Shown here piece after piece: positions 33,806 through 41,526 of a stretch of DNA of 64,000 nucleotides (within the stretch, counting starts at the first letter, position 1; every line of letters begins with the position of its first letter). The notes beneath the pieces are model-generated. The model did no database searches. It was not told the origin of the DNA and saw only the letters and a program-made list of their open reading frames with translations. The stretch is from Paenibacillus harenae (GTDB lineage: Bacteria; Bacillota; Bacilli; Paenibacillales; Paenibacillaceae): assembly GCF_030812415.1 (NCBI RefSeq), contig NZ_JAUSST010000005.1:186001-250000 (forward strand), read 5' to 3'. Made by a program: the position numbers and the translations under genes.

Positions 33806-35164
33806 TTGGATCAATCTATTATTTTGCTTTTGGCGACGGTATTCATCCTGCAGCAGTTTACGCGTTGGGAGGTGCTTACCGACGTACTGGGCGTTCTGGT
33901 GTTTGTCGCGATCGCGATTTTGCTTCCCCGCTTGAAGGGGATAACACTTTATCTGACGTCTGCGTTCGTCGTTGGCGGTGTCGCGCTTATGCTGGTCCAG
34001 AAGGCGGATGCCGACATGTGGTTCGGCGCTGCGGGCATGAATGCAACGATCGTAACCTTGTTTGCATTCGCGCCATTATTCGGCATTCCGGTCAGGCTGC
34101 CGAAGTATGTAGCAGCTCTGCAGCGATTCTACGAGACGAAAGTGCAAAGCGGAGTCGCATTGTTTGCCGGCACGCAGCTGTTGACGCAGATCATGGGTGC
34201 TTTCATTAATGTGGGCTCGATTTCGGTCGTATATCACTTGGCTTTCGTGAAGCCGCGGGAAGCGGGAATGTCGAAACTGCTTGCGAATGCGTTAAATCGC
34301 GGATTCGCCGGCGCGATTCTCTGGTCGCCGTATTTCGCTGCGATGGCGCTGATCACCTCTGCGCTGGGAGTCCGCTGGTCGGAGCTGCTTCCGTATTTGG
34401 TCGTTCTAACGCTGCTGAGCTTTCTGGTCAGCATGGCCATCGATTTTCGGAAATTGCTTCATCCCGAGGGGAAAGTAGAGAATCGGCAAAGTGAGGATTC
34501 CACGACGCCTATAGAGGGGGTTGATGGTCGCAGCGGCTTTCCCATTGGACTCGCTGTCTATCTCATATCGGCTATTGCGGTTATATTGATTATGGAATCG
34601 TTCATTGATCTGCCTATGGTTCTCATCACTTGCATGACCGCAGTAACAGTGCCTCTTATTTGGTGTTTATTTCAAGGGCAGAGCGCGATCTATCGAGAAG
34701 GAATCGTTAATCACATCCAGGTAACGCTGCCATCGCTTAAGAAGGAGATCACGCTGTTTCTAGCGGCGGGATTCTTCAGCGGCTCGATTGGCGCAACGGG
34801 GATAGGCGATTACTTGCCTGCTCTGCTCGAACCTATACCGCTGCCTATCTGGCTATCCTTCTCGTTCATGGTCGTCATTCTTATGATTATTTCTTCGCTC
34901 ATTGGTTTGCATCCGATTGTCCTCGTTACGATTTTTGCGACGGGCATCGATCCGGCGGCCGTCCATATGAGCGCTAACGATTATGCCATACTGCTGCTTG
35001 GAGGCTGGGCTTTGTCCAATCCGATCTCGCCGGCTTCGGCAGTGAACAATCTATTGGCCGGATTGTTCAAAAAAACCGTATTTGAGTTGGCATCCCCCAA
35101 CTATAAATACGCAGCTTGCATGGCTGTTCTGCTGCTTCTGTTTATGCTAGCGATCCGGTTGTAG
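33806..35164 (+). CDS. Multi-spanning membrane protein, ion-transporter-superfamily-like
   Basis: 452 residues with about eleven hydrophobic spans. Two similar halves each carry a re-entrant-type Pro/Gly/Ser loop (GAFINVGSISVVYHLA and GGWALSNPISPASAVNNLLAG), the pattern of anion/dicarboxylate or Na+/H+ carriers of the ion transporter superfamily; no exact family is assigned. The only accepted start codon is TTG 33806, without a ribosome site. AGGCGG at 33771-33776 instead lies five bases before an in-frame ATC (33782) that would add IKSARLTI. Either the start is unusual or a point change hit an ATG. Confidence 0.75.
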   Translation: MDQSIILLLATVFILQQFTRWEVLTDVLGVLVFVAIAILLPRLKGITLYLTSAFVVGGVALMLVQKADADMWFGAAGMNATIVTLFAFAPLFGIPVRLPKYVAALQRFYETKVQSGVALFAGTQLLTQIMGAFINVGSISVVYHLAFVKPREAGMSKLLANALNRGFAGAILWSPYFAAMALITSALGVRWSELLPYLVVLTLLSFLVSMAIDFRKLLHPEGKVENRQSEDSTTPIEGVDGRSGFPIGLAVYLISAIAVILIMESFIDLPMVLITCMTAVTVPLIWCLFQGQSAIYREGIVNHIQVTLPSLKKEITLFLAAGFFSGSIGATGIGDYLPALLEPIPLPIWLSFSFMVVILMIISSLIGLHPIVLVTIFATGIDPAAVHMSANDYAILLLGGWALSNPISPASAVNNLLAGLFKKTVFELASPNYKYAACMAVLLLLFMLAIRL

Positions 35165-35286
35165 TCACGCTGATGTCCATGGAAGTGAAATTGTGAAATC
35201 ATAACGATAAAGTTGCAATGCACCGCGCAATGGCTAACAATAAGAATTAGAACAAGTATTCAGCTACTGGAAAAGAGTGATGCAGC

Positions 35287-36105
35287 ATGAGTGAGCAGGA
35301 CATTATGGAACGTACGAAGTCGCCGGTTACGGTTAGCGGCATCGTAGAGGGCTTGCGGACACTTGGCGTCAAGGAAGGGGACAAGCTTCTCGTCCATTCC
35401 TCCTTATCCGCATTGGGCTGGGTATGCGGCGGGGCGCAAGCGGTCGTGCAGGCGTTGCTTCAGACGGTAGGCGAAGATGGAACGCTCGTCATGCCGGCGC
35501 AGAGCAGCGAGTGGAGCGATCCTGCCGAATGGGGCAATCCCCCTGTACCTCATGAATGGATCGAGATCATCTATAACGAGATGCCTGCCTTCGATCCGGC
35601 CATTACGCCGACAAGAGGGATGGGACGGATTGCCGAGCTGTTCAGGACCGCACGAAGGACGGCGAGATCGGAGCATCCGCAGGTTTCCTTCTGCGCGAAC
35701 GGACGCATGGCAGAAGAAATCGTCTCCGACCATCCGCTAACCCCGCAGTTCGGGATGGATTCGCCATTAGGCAAGTTATATAGCCTTGGCACGAAGGTGC
35801 TTTTGCTTGGCGTAGGCTATGAGTCATGTACAAGCTTCCATCTAGCCGAGGCGATGCTTGCGCGGATGCCGATCAAGAGGATGGGAACGGCAATGCTGGA
35901 GGATGGGGTGCGTGTATGGAAGTGGTTCGATGATTACGCCTACGATTCCGGCGATTTCGATAAGCTTGGCGAGAAGTTCGAAGCGGCCTGCGTAACCGTG
36001 AAAGGCAAACTAGGCAATGCCGATTGCGTGTTGTTCGATATGCGGGAAGCGGTCGACTTCGGCGTGGAATGGTTGATGAACAATAGGGCCATGAACCATG
36101 AGTAA
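35287..36105 (+). CDS. AAC(3)-family aminoglycoside N-acetyltransferase-like protein
   Basis: 272 residues. Family motifs: LLVHSSLSALGWVCGGAQAVVQALL, GTLVMPAQSSEWSDPAEW, FDPAITPTRGMGRIAELFR, RSEHPQVSFCANG and LLGVGYESCTSFHLAE. The fold uses acetyl-CoA to acetylate amines. Chromosomal members in Bacillus (YokD/FrbF type) are often inactive on aminoglycosides, so resistance cannot be assumed. Stop overlaps the GNAT gene by eight bases, so the two acetyltransferases are co-translated. Confidence 0.88.
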   Translation: MSEQDIMERTKSPVTVSGIVEGLRTLGVKEGDKLLVHSSLSALGWVCGGAQAVVQALLQTVGEDGTLVMPAQSSEWSDPAEWGNPPVPHEWIEIIYNEMPAFDPAITPTRGMGRIAELFRTARRTARSEHPQVSFCANGRMAEEIVSDHPLTPQFGMDSPLGKLYSLGTKVLLLGVGYESCTSFHLAEAMLARMPIKRMGTAMLEDGVRVWKWFDDYAYDSGDFDKLGEKFEAACVTVKGKLGNADCVLFDMREAVDFGVEWLMNNRAMNHE

Positions 36106-36655
36106 CAGCAGCCATTCTATCTGCTTAAGAAGTCTGGAGGCGGAGGACGCCGCCTTGCTTCTAGACTTAAGAATGAGAAACCGCGATTTTTTCCAACCTT
36201 TTGAACCGATTAGGGATGATTTGCACTTCACGCTTGAAGGGCAGAAGGTCGAGATTGCGAACAGCCTTCGGGAGGCAGCCGAGGATAAAGCCTATGTATA
36301 TGGCGTATTCGCCGTGGACACGGACGAACTAGTCGGACGAATCGCGTTAACGGGCATCGCACGCGGCCCTGCCCAACATGCCAATATGGGCTATTTCATC
36401 GATCAACGGCATAATGGCAAAGGATATGCGACAGAGTCGGTGTCCTTGTGCGTTAGAAAAGCATTCGAGGAACTCGGGTTACACCGGGTACAGGCTGGCG
36501 TTATGCCGATGAACGGGCGATCGATGCGCGTTTTGGAGAAGGCGGGCTTTAGGCAAGAAGGGCTAGCGCAGCGGTATATTCGAATAAACGGCGTCTGGGA
36601 GGACCATGTGCTATTCGCCATGACCGTGGAGGAGTTAAGGGGCCTGAAAAGCTGA
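36098..36655 (+). CDS. GNAT N-acetyltransferase, RimJ/RimL type
   Basis: 185 residues: CLRSLEAEDAALLLDLRMRNRDFFQPFEP at the N-terminus, the acetyl-CoA-binding DQRHNGKGYATESVSLCVRKAF (Q/RxxGxG/A), and AGVMPMNGRSMRVLEKAGFRQEG. These are the marks of RimJ/RimL-like enzymes that acetylate protein N-termini or small amines. The start overlaps the AAC(3)-like stop codon and has only a weak AGGG, consistent with coupling. Confidence 0.9.
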   Translation: MSNSSHSICLRSLEAEDAALLLDLRMRNRDFFQPFEPIRDDLHFTLEGQKVEIANSLREAAEDKAYVYGVFAVDTDELVGRIALTGIARGPAQHANMGYFIDQRHNGKGYATESVSLCVRKAFEELGLHRVQAGVMPMNGRSMRVLEKAGFRQEGLAQRYIRINGVWEDHVLFAMTVEELRGLKS

Positions 36656-36673
36656 TTTGGCTACGTATAAAGA

Positions 36674-36713
36674 CAAGGACATCCTTTGCTGGCAAAGGGT
36701 GTCCTTGATTTGT
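36674..36713. terminator. Terminator between the GNAT and aldo/keto reductase genes
   Basis: CAAGGACATCCTTTG pairs with CAAAGGGTGTCCTTG (one G-U) with a 4-base loop, then ATTTGTCTTGT. Confidence 0.85.
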
Positions 36714-36731
36714 CTTGTCTACTGTATTGAA

Positions 36732-37652
36732 TTAAGGCAGGATGTTGCCTGCCGCAAGGAAGATCGCGTACCACTCTTCGCGAGTGAGGCGAATTTCGGC
36801 TGCTTGGATGCAATCCTTAAGCCGCTCGATGTTCATCGTGCCGATGACCGGCTGCATGTTGGCCGGGTGGCGAAGGAGCCAAGCGACGGCGATCGTCGTA
36901 TTCGTTACTTCGTATTTGGCGGCAATCTCGTCGATCTTCTTGTTCAGCTCCGGGAACTTCTCGTTGCCGAGGAACACCCCTTCGAAGAAGCCGTATTGGA
37001 ACGGCGACCAAGGCTGAATCGTAATGTCGTGCAATCGGCAGAAGTCGAGAATGCTGCCGTCGCGGTTAACCGCCGCGCCGTTCTCCATGTTGACGTTGAA
37101 GCCTTGGGAGATCATCGTCGCATTCGTAATGCTAAGCTGAAGCTGGTTGGCGATAAGCGGCTGCTTGACGTATTTTTTCAGCAATTGAATTTGCATCGGG
37201 TTCTGGTTGGAGACCCCGAAGTGGCGTACTTTGCCCGAACTTTCCAGCAGGTCGAACGCCTCGGCAACTTCCTCGGGCTCTACGAGCGTATCCGGACGAT
37301 GCAGAAGCAGCGTGTCCAGGTAATCCGTATTCAAGCGCTTCAGTATGCCGTCTACCGAATTTAGGATATGCTCTTTCGAGAAATCGAACATAACGCCCGG
37401 CACGATGCCGCATTTCGATTGAAGAATAAGCTTCTCCCGAACGCTCGGGCTCATATGTACCGCTTCGGCGAACAGCTCCTCGGCTTTGCCCGCACCGTAA
37501 ATATCGGCATGCTCGAAGAAATTAGCGCCTTGCTCAAGCGCCGTCTGAACGAACCGCTCAGCCTGCTGCTTATCCAGCGAAGGGAGCCGCATGCATCCTA
37601 CCGCAACAACGGGCACTTCCAAATTGCTGCTTCCTAGCTTCATCGTTTTCAT
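36732..37652 (-). CDS. Aldo/keto reductase (YdhF-like)
   Basis: 306 residues. MRLPSLD, FFEHADIYGAGKAEELF (catalytic Asp/Tyr), LILQSKCGI (Lys), LLLHRPDTLVEPEEVAEAF (His) and the cofactor end PVIGTMNIERLKDCI are seen. The Asn/His pattern is that of the YdhF/AKR family of oxidoreductases of unknown substrate. GGAGGTACTTAGC precedes the ATG. Single gene. Confidence 0.88.
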   Translation of the reverse strand: MKTMKLGSSNLEVPVVAVGCMRLPSLDKQQAERFVQTALEQGANFFEHADIYGAGKAEELFAEAVHMSPSVREKLILQSKCGIVPGVMFDFSKEHILNSVDGILKRLNTDYLDTLLLHRPDTLVEPEEVAEAFDLLESSGKVRHFGVSNQNPMQIQLLKKYVKQPLIANQLQLSITNATMISQGFNVNMENGAAVNRDGSILDFCRLHDITIQPWSPFQYGFFEGVFLGNEKFPELNKKIDEIAAKYEVTNTTIAVAWLLRHPANMQPVIGTMNIERLKDCIQAAEIRLTREEWYAIFLAAGNILP

Positions 37653-37952
37653 GCTAAGTACCTCCGTATCAGTTTTACTGGAATGGGTTTATGTTTGGTA
37701 TGGGGACAATGGCAAGGCCCATCGCTTCTATTGTTGCATATGCGAGCGGTGGATTCAAATCTATTAGGGACGTCTGCGGGCGGTTTGAAACGTGAGATTC
37801 ACGACGTGTAGAGAATGATAAGAAAATATACTCCTATCGGAAAATGATTTGCTATGATGGTTGTAACAAACACACTTAGTTACTAGCGCATAGCCATTCA
37901 TCAACAAAGGGGGCAGTGCCTATAGCTGAGACAATGAAGGGGAGAACCGACC
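37653..37952. other. Gene-free region before the VOC gene
   Basis: 300 bases with A/T-rich blocks. I see the short palindrome CGTGA-GAT-TCACG at 37791-37803 and a TGCTATGAT extended -10-like element near 37850, plausibly the VOC-gene promoter. No reading frame or RNA structure that I can support. Confidence 0.45.
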
Positions 37953-38456
37953 GTGAGTCAAATGCCTGATTCAATCGAGAAACCGGGAGGATATCGACCG
38001 TTCAAAGCGCCGAAAGCGCTCAAAATGATCCGCGGAGGGAAAGCGATGACCGAGCAGCAGCCTAACGACCAAAGTTACACCTCAAGCAGTCCGATTAAAA
38101 ATAAATTAGGAACGGTTTTTGTTCCTGTCCGCGATATTGAGCAGTCTCGCAACTGGTATTGCCGCCTATTGGGGCTGCAAGAGGAGAAGTGCGAGGTTCT
38201 AAACGGACATCTGTGTCCGTTGCCGATGGACGGCGTTGGCCTTATTCTCGATACGATGCCGATGTGGGGCGGAGATCGGCCGGAAGGGCCTCCGAGCATC
38301 GAGACGCCGGCATTCATGTTTATGACCGATGACTTGCAAGCCTCGTTTGATTACTTGAAGGAGCTCGGCGCCGAGCTCGTAACGGAGATCGAGGGTGATC
38401 ACTGGTTTGTCGTAAAGGATCCGGACGGCAACAAGTTGATGATCTGCCGGGAATAG
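37953..38456 (+). CDS. VOC-family (glyoxalase/bleomycin resistance-like) protein
   Basis: 167 residues from GTG 37953 (GGGGAG eight bases upstream). Residues 50-167 form one vicinal-oxygen-chelate module: LGTVFVPVRDIEQSRNWYCRLLGL, VGLILDTMPMWGG, PAFMFMTDDLQASFDYLKELGAELV and the ending WFVVKDPDGNKLMICRE. These proteins bind or modify small ligands as dimers; substrate unknown. The 31-residue N-terminal extension has no domain; ATG 38046, behind GGAGGG, is an equally good start and would give a normal-length VOC protein of 136 residues. Confidence 0.82.
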   Translation: MSQMPDSIEKPGGYRPFKAPKALKMIRGGKAMTEQQPNDQSYTSSSPIKNKLGTVFVPVRDIEQSRNWYCRLLGLQEEKCEVLNGHLCPLPMDGVGLILDTMPMWGGDRPEGPPSIETPAFMFMTDDLQASFDYLKELGAELVTEIEGDHWFVVKDPDGNKLMICRE

Positions 38457-38474
38457 CGGCTACCGTTTGCAGCA

Positions 38475-38506
38475 AAGAGGAGTGCTTCCGATGAAGCACT
38501 CCTCTT
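38475..38506. terminator. Hairpin between convergent VOC and SgrR-type genes
   Basis: Perfect 14-bp stem AAGAGGAGTGCTTC/GAAGCACTCCTCTT, 4-base loop; T-run weak. Confidence 0.75.
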
Positions 38507-38526
38507 GCTGCATCTATTGCTAGCGT

Positions 38527-40338
38527 TCATTGCAGCCGCAGTTGCTCCAGCCACACGTCCTTGAAGTCGACCCATCCAAGCGAATTAAGCTTGGATACGC
38601 CGCGTACCGAAGGATGCAGATACGTATTATGCTTGCGATGGGTCAGAAATAGAACGGAGGCCTCGTCCCGAAGACGCCCCTCGATCTGTTGCAAAACCCC
38701 GCGCCTAAGCTCTTCGCTTTCGGCGGCAAGAGCATCATCGATGCGCTCGCTTATCCAGCCCAAGCGATCTGCGTCCATGTACGATTGCATCACGCAGCTC
38801 CCATGCTCGTAGGCTTCGATCTCGCACACCTCGTCTTCGGCGAGTACGATGCCGAACATGGTGCAATCCGCTTCAACCACTCTATCGAGGCATGTTCCCG
38901 AGATGATGACCTCTGCCCGTATGCCCCATTGCTGAAGACGATCCGCGATCCATCTGGCATCCGTCTCGTACTTCTCGTGTACCGCAATGCGCATTGGCGA
39001 GCCGTCGCAGCCCGCATGTCGCAGCGCAGCCCGAACGTTCTCGGTACTGAATGGCTGGGCGATATGGCGCTGACTCGCCTCCCGCCGGAATCCGAACGCC
39101 GGGAATACCCGGTCGCCTCCCAATTCCTCTATTAGATCGATGGGATTCAGAATCATCCTCACCGCTTGGCGGAACGCTTCCGATTGATGGGCCCCCTTAC
39201 GGTTGAAGTTCCAGCTGAGCATCGTGCATCCCCCGCATAGCTGCTCAATCGACTGCCAGTCCTCGCCCGATGCCCCGTTGTTGGAAGGCCAACCGGCTTT
39301 GTTCGTATGAATCACATCGGGCGCATCGGCCGCATCGCTCCGGAAATCTTCCGGCACGACAACGAGATCGACGCGGTCGAGATGAGGCCGGCTCTGATAA
39401 TAACCGCTAAACGCTTCAAGCCGAATACGGTGCGAGGTGCTGGAGACAAGGCGGAATGGGCCGGTTCCGACAGGCCGGTGCCAGAATGTTTCCTCCTGCT
39501 GCCCCGCAAGCTCCGCGGGGATGATGGACGCCGCAGCGGTACACATGAAGCGGTCGAGAATACGGTTAGGCTTATGAAGCCGAATACGGACGACGAGACG
39601 ACTAAGCGCCGTAATCTCCGAGACGCCGCGCATAAGCCATCGGTTCTTCGTGTCGCCGAGCAGCCTCTCGAACGAGTATACGACATCGGTTGCCGACAGC
39701 TCTCTCCCGTCGTGGAACAGCACTCCTTTGCGCAGGAAGAAGGTCCATTCCATGGCATCCGAACTGGAAGTCCAGTGGTAAGCCAGACCGGCGACGATCT
39801 TCCCGCTGCGCTCGTCGAACTGCAGAAGCCGGTCGAACAGCTGGCGAAGGAGATGCGAGTCGAAGGAGTAATTCACGTCGGCGGGATCGATCGAGACGAC
39901 CTGTTGAACGATCGGATAGACGAGCGTATCGCAAGGATCGGACCCGTCTCCTCTTTCCTCCTGCCGGTAGCCGAAGTGCCCATCCAGCCAAACGAGAAAT
40001 TTTTCCTTCGCATCCGTTCCGTCCCCGTACGTGCCCAGCAGCTCGAAGGCGGTTTTGTAATCCCCGCTCTCCGCCCGATTGCATGCAAGCGCGAGCAGAC
40101 ATTCTTTTTTGTCCTTGTGGAATACCATTCGCGAACGATGGCCTCTGCCTCGCCCTGGAAGCCAGTCGATCAGACCTTCTTCCTCCAGCCTCTGCAGGAT
40201 GAGCCGGGTGTTGCGCTTGGAGCAGAACAAGGCATCGGAGAGCTCCTCCATCGTCACTTCCATTGGAGAACCGGCAAGACGTATATCGGCGAATCGATCA
40301 TATAAGATTAAGTAGCGTTCAATGGTCTGTACCTGCAA
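38527..40338 (-). CDS. SgrR-type regulator with solute-binding domain
   Basis: 603 residues. The first 115 form an SgrR-like winged helix (EELSDALFCSKRNTRLILQRLEEEGLIDWLPGRGRG); residues 150-480 are a bacterial extracellular solute-binding family 5 module (IVAGLAYHWTSSSDAMEWTFFLRKGVLFHDGRELSATDVVYSF, GTGPFRLVS) used here inside the cell as sensor. E. coli SgrR responds to sugar-phosphate stress; Firmicute relatives are of unknown ligand. Divergent from a 56-residue gene at 40485, an obvious target by analogy with SgrR controlling the neighbouring sgrS/T locus. No signal peptide. Confidence 0.88.
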   Translation of the reverse strand: MQVQTIERYLILYDRFADIRLAGSPMEVTMEELSDALFCSKRNTRLILQRLEEEGLIDWLPGRGRGHRSRMVFHKDKKECLLALACNRAESGDYKTAFELLGTYGDGTDAKEKFLVWLDGHFGYRQEERGDGSDPCDTLVYPIVQQVVSIDPADVNYSFDSHLLRQLFDRLLQFDERSGKIVAGLAYHWTSSSDAMEWTFFLRKGVLFHDGRELSATDVVYSFERLLGDTKNRWLMRGVSEITALSRLVVRIRLHKPNRILDRFMCTAAASIIPAELAGQQEETFWHRPVGTGPFRLVSSTSHRIRLEAFSGYYQSRPHLDRVDLVVVPEDFRSDAADAPDVIHTNKAGWPSNNGASGEDWQSIEQLCGGCTMLSWNFNRKGAHQSEAFRQAVRMILNPIDLIEELGGDRVFPAFGFRREASQRHIAQPFSTENVRAALRHAGCDGSPMRIAVHEKYETDARWIADRLQQWGIRAEVIISGTCLDRVVEADCTMFGIVLAEDEVCEIEAYEHGSCVMQSYMDADRLGWISERIDDALAAESEELRRGVLQQIEGRLRDEASVLFLTHRKHNTYLHPSVRGVSKLNSLGWVDFKDVWLEQLRLQ

Positions 40339-40484
40339 GATGTATACCTCCTCTGGAATGCCGTCCGCAGCTATTCATATAAAAGGGGAAATCCATTGCT
40401 GAAAGTATACGCTTTTTAACCCCTATTGAAAAGATCATAATTGGAACAACAAACGAACGCCAGTTATGAAAGAGGGGAATGGAT

Positions 40485-40655
40485 ATGTTGGAGGAGTATG
40501 TAAGCGAGAAGCTGAGACAATATCGGCAAGCGGAACTGGAGCGGTGGGAACGGACCTATTCGGAGAACGGCATGGACATGCAAGGCTCATCGAAGATTGG
40601 CAAGCTGAGAGCAGGCCTCGGCATGCTGTTGTCTCTCATCGGTGTACGGATCTAA
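40485..40655 (+). CDS. Small protein of 56 residues, function unknown
   Basis: Reads MLEEYVSEKLRQYRQAELER, then WERTYSENGMDMQGSSKIGK and LRAGLGMLLSLIGVRI. The N-terminal half is a charged helix with Arg/Glu repeats; the last 16 residues form a hydrophobic segment long enough to touch a membrane. GAGGGGA stands eight bases before the ATG. Its position divergent from an SgrR-type regulator and just before the BceAB-like operon supports it as a real gene. I recognise no family. Confidence 0.6.
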   Translation: MLEEYVSEKLRQYRQAELERWERTYSENGMDMQGSSKIGKLRAGLGMLLSLIGVRI

Positions 40656-40689
40656 TTAGCGCAATGATTGCCGTGGCATGTAATCCTAT

Positions 40690-40705
40690 GTGACAATAAT
40701 GTCAC
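40690..40705 (+). promoter_or_regulatory. BceR-type box before the ABC transporter operon
   Basis: GTGACA-ATAA-TGTCAC, containing TGACA-N4-TGTCA, close to the TNACA-N4-TGTAA inverted repeat described for BceR-like regulators of Bacillus. It lies about 64 bp before the start expected from TAGAAT at 40749-40754, a usual activator distance. Confidence 0.65.
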
Positions 40706-40779
40706 TTGGAATCATGCCACTTCGATGGATGGAAATGGCGATTCTATCTAGAATAAAGGATAGAAAGGGAGGAGATACG

Positions 40780-41526
40780 ATGCAAAACGTGATCCTGACA
40801 AAAAATCTATCCAAAAGCTACGGCGCCGCCACGGTGCTTAAAAGCATTGACCTTGAAATTCAATCGGGCGAGCTGACGGCCATTATGGGGCCCTCGGGCT
40901 CAGGCAAGTCTACGCTCATGAATGTGTTGTCTACCATTGACCGATTCACCGGGGGAGAAGTATGGCTGGAAGGAAAGTCGCTGCTCGGCATGAAGAAGCA
41001 GTCGCTCAGACAATTCCGGCAGGAGCGCATGGGCTTTATTTTTCAAGATTATAATTTACTCGACACGCTGACGGTGAAGGAGAACATCTTGCTCCCGCTG
41101 TCGCTTCGGGGATTCAAGATCGAAGAGATGGAGAAGCGGCTGCAGCCTATCCTTAAGGCGCTTAATATCGAGGCAATCACGGATAAATATCCGAATGAAA
41201 TATCCGGCGGCCAGAAGCAGCGCGTCGCGTCGGCGAGAGCCATCATTACGGAACCGGCGATCGTGTTTGCGGACGAGCCAACGGGAGCGCTTGACTCGCG
41301 GTCGGCTACGCAATTGCTGGAGCAGCTCGTCGGCCTTAACCAAACGTTCGGCACAACCATTCTGATGGTCACGCATGATACGTATGCGGCGAGTTATTGC
41401 AAACGGGTTATTTTTCTGCGCGACGGCGGGGTTGTGAATGAGATTTATGCAGGGGAGCAAAGCCAGCGCCACTTTTACGATCGGATATTGGAGAACCAAA
41501 GCCTGATGGGGGGCAAGCTGCGATGA
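40780..41526 (+). CDS. bceA: BceA-like ABC transporter ATPase (peptide antibiotic resistance type)
   Basis: 248 residues. Walker A GPSGSGKST, Q-loop FIFQDYNLLDTLTVKEN, signature ISGGQKQRVASARAI, Walker B IVFADEPTGALDSR, switch His in MVTHD. Clear MacB/BceA group. Start ATG 40780 directly after AAGGGAGGAG; the longer frame starts are upstream of the promoter. Overlaps the permease gene by four bases. With the permease it should detect and remove cell-wall-active peptides from their lipid targets, signalling to the convergent two-component system. Confidence 0.92.
   Translation: MQNVILTKNLSKSYGAATVLKSIDLEIQSGELTAIMGPSGSGKSTLMNVLSTIDRFTGGEVWLEGKSLLGMKKQSLRQFRQERMGFIFQDYNLLDTLTVKENILLPLSLRGFKIEEMEKRLQPILKALNIEAITDKYPNEISGGQKQRVASARAIITEPAIVFADEPTGALDSRSATQLLEQLVGLNQTFGTTILMVTHDTYAASYCKRVIFLRDGGVVNEIYAGEQSQRHFYDRILENQSLMGGKLR

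Noticed and set aside
35287..36105. Claim of aminoglycoside resistance from the AAC(3)-like gene
   Set aside because: The family match is good, but chromosomal YokD/FrbF-type members often lack activity; sequence alone does not support a phenotype.
39307..40305. 332-codon open frame on the + strand
   Set aside because: Antisense of the SgrR-type gene, with no signals or recognisable domain.
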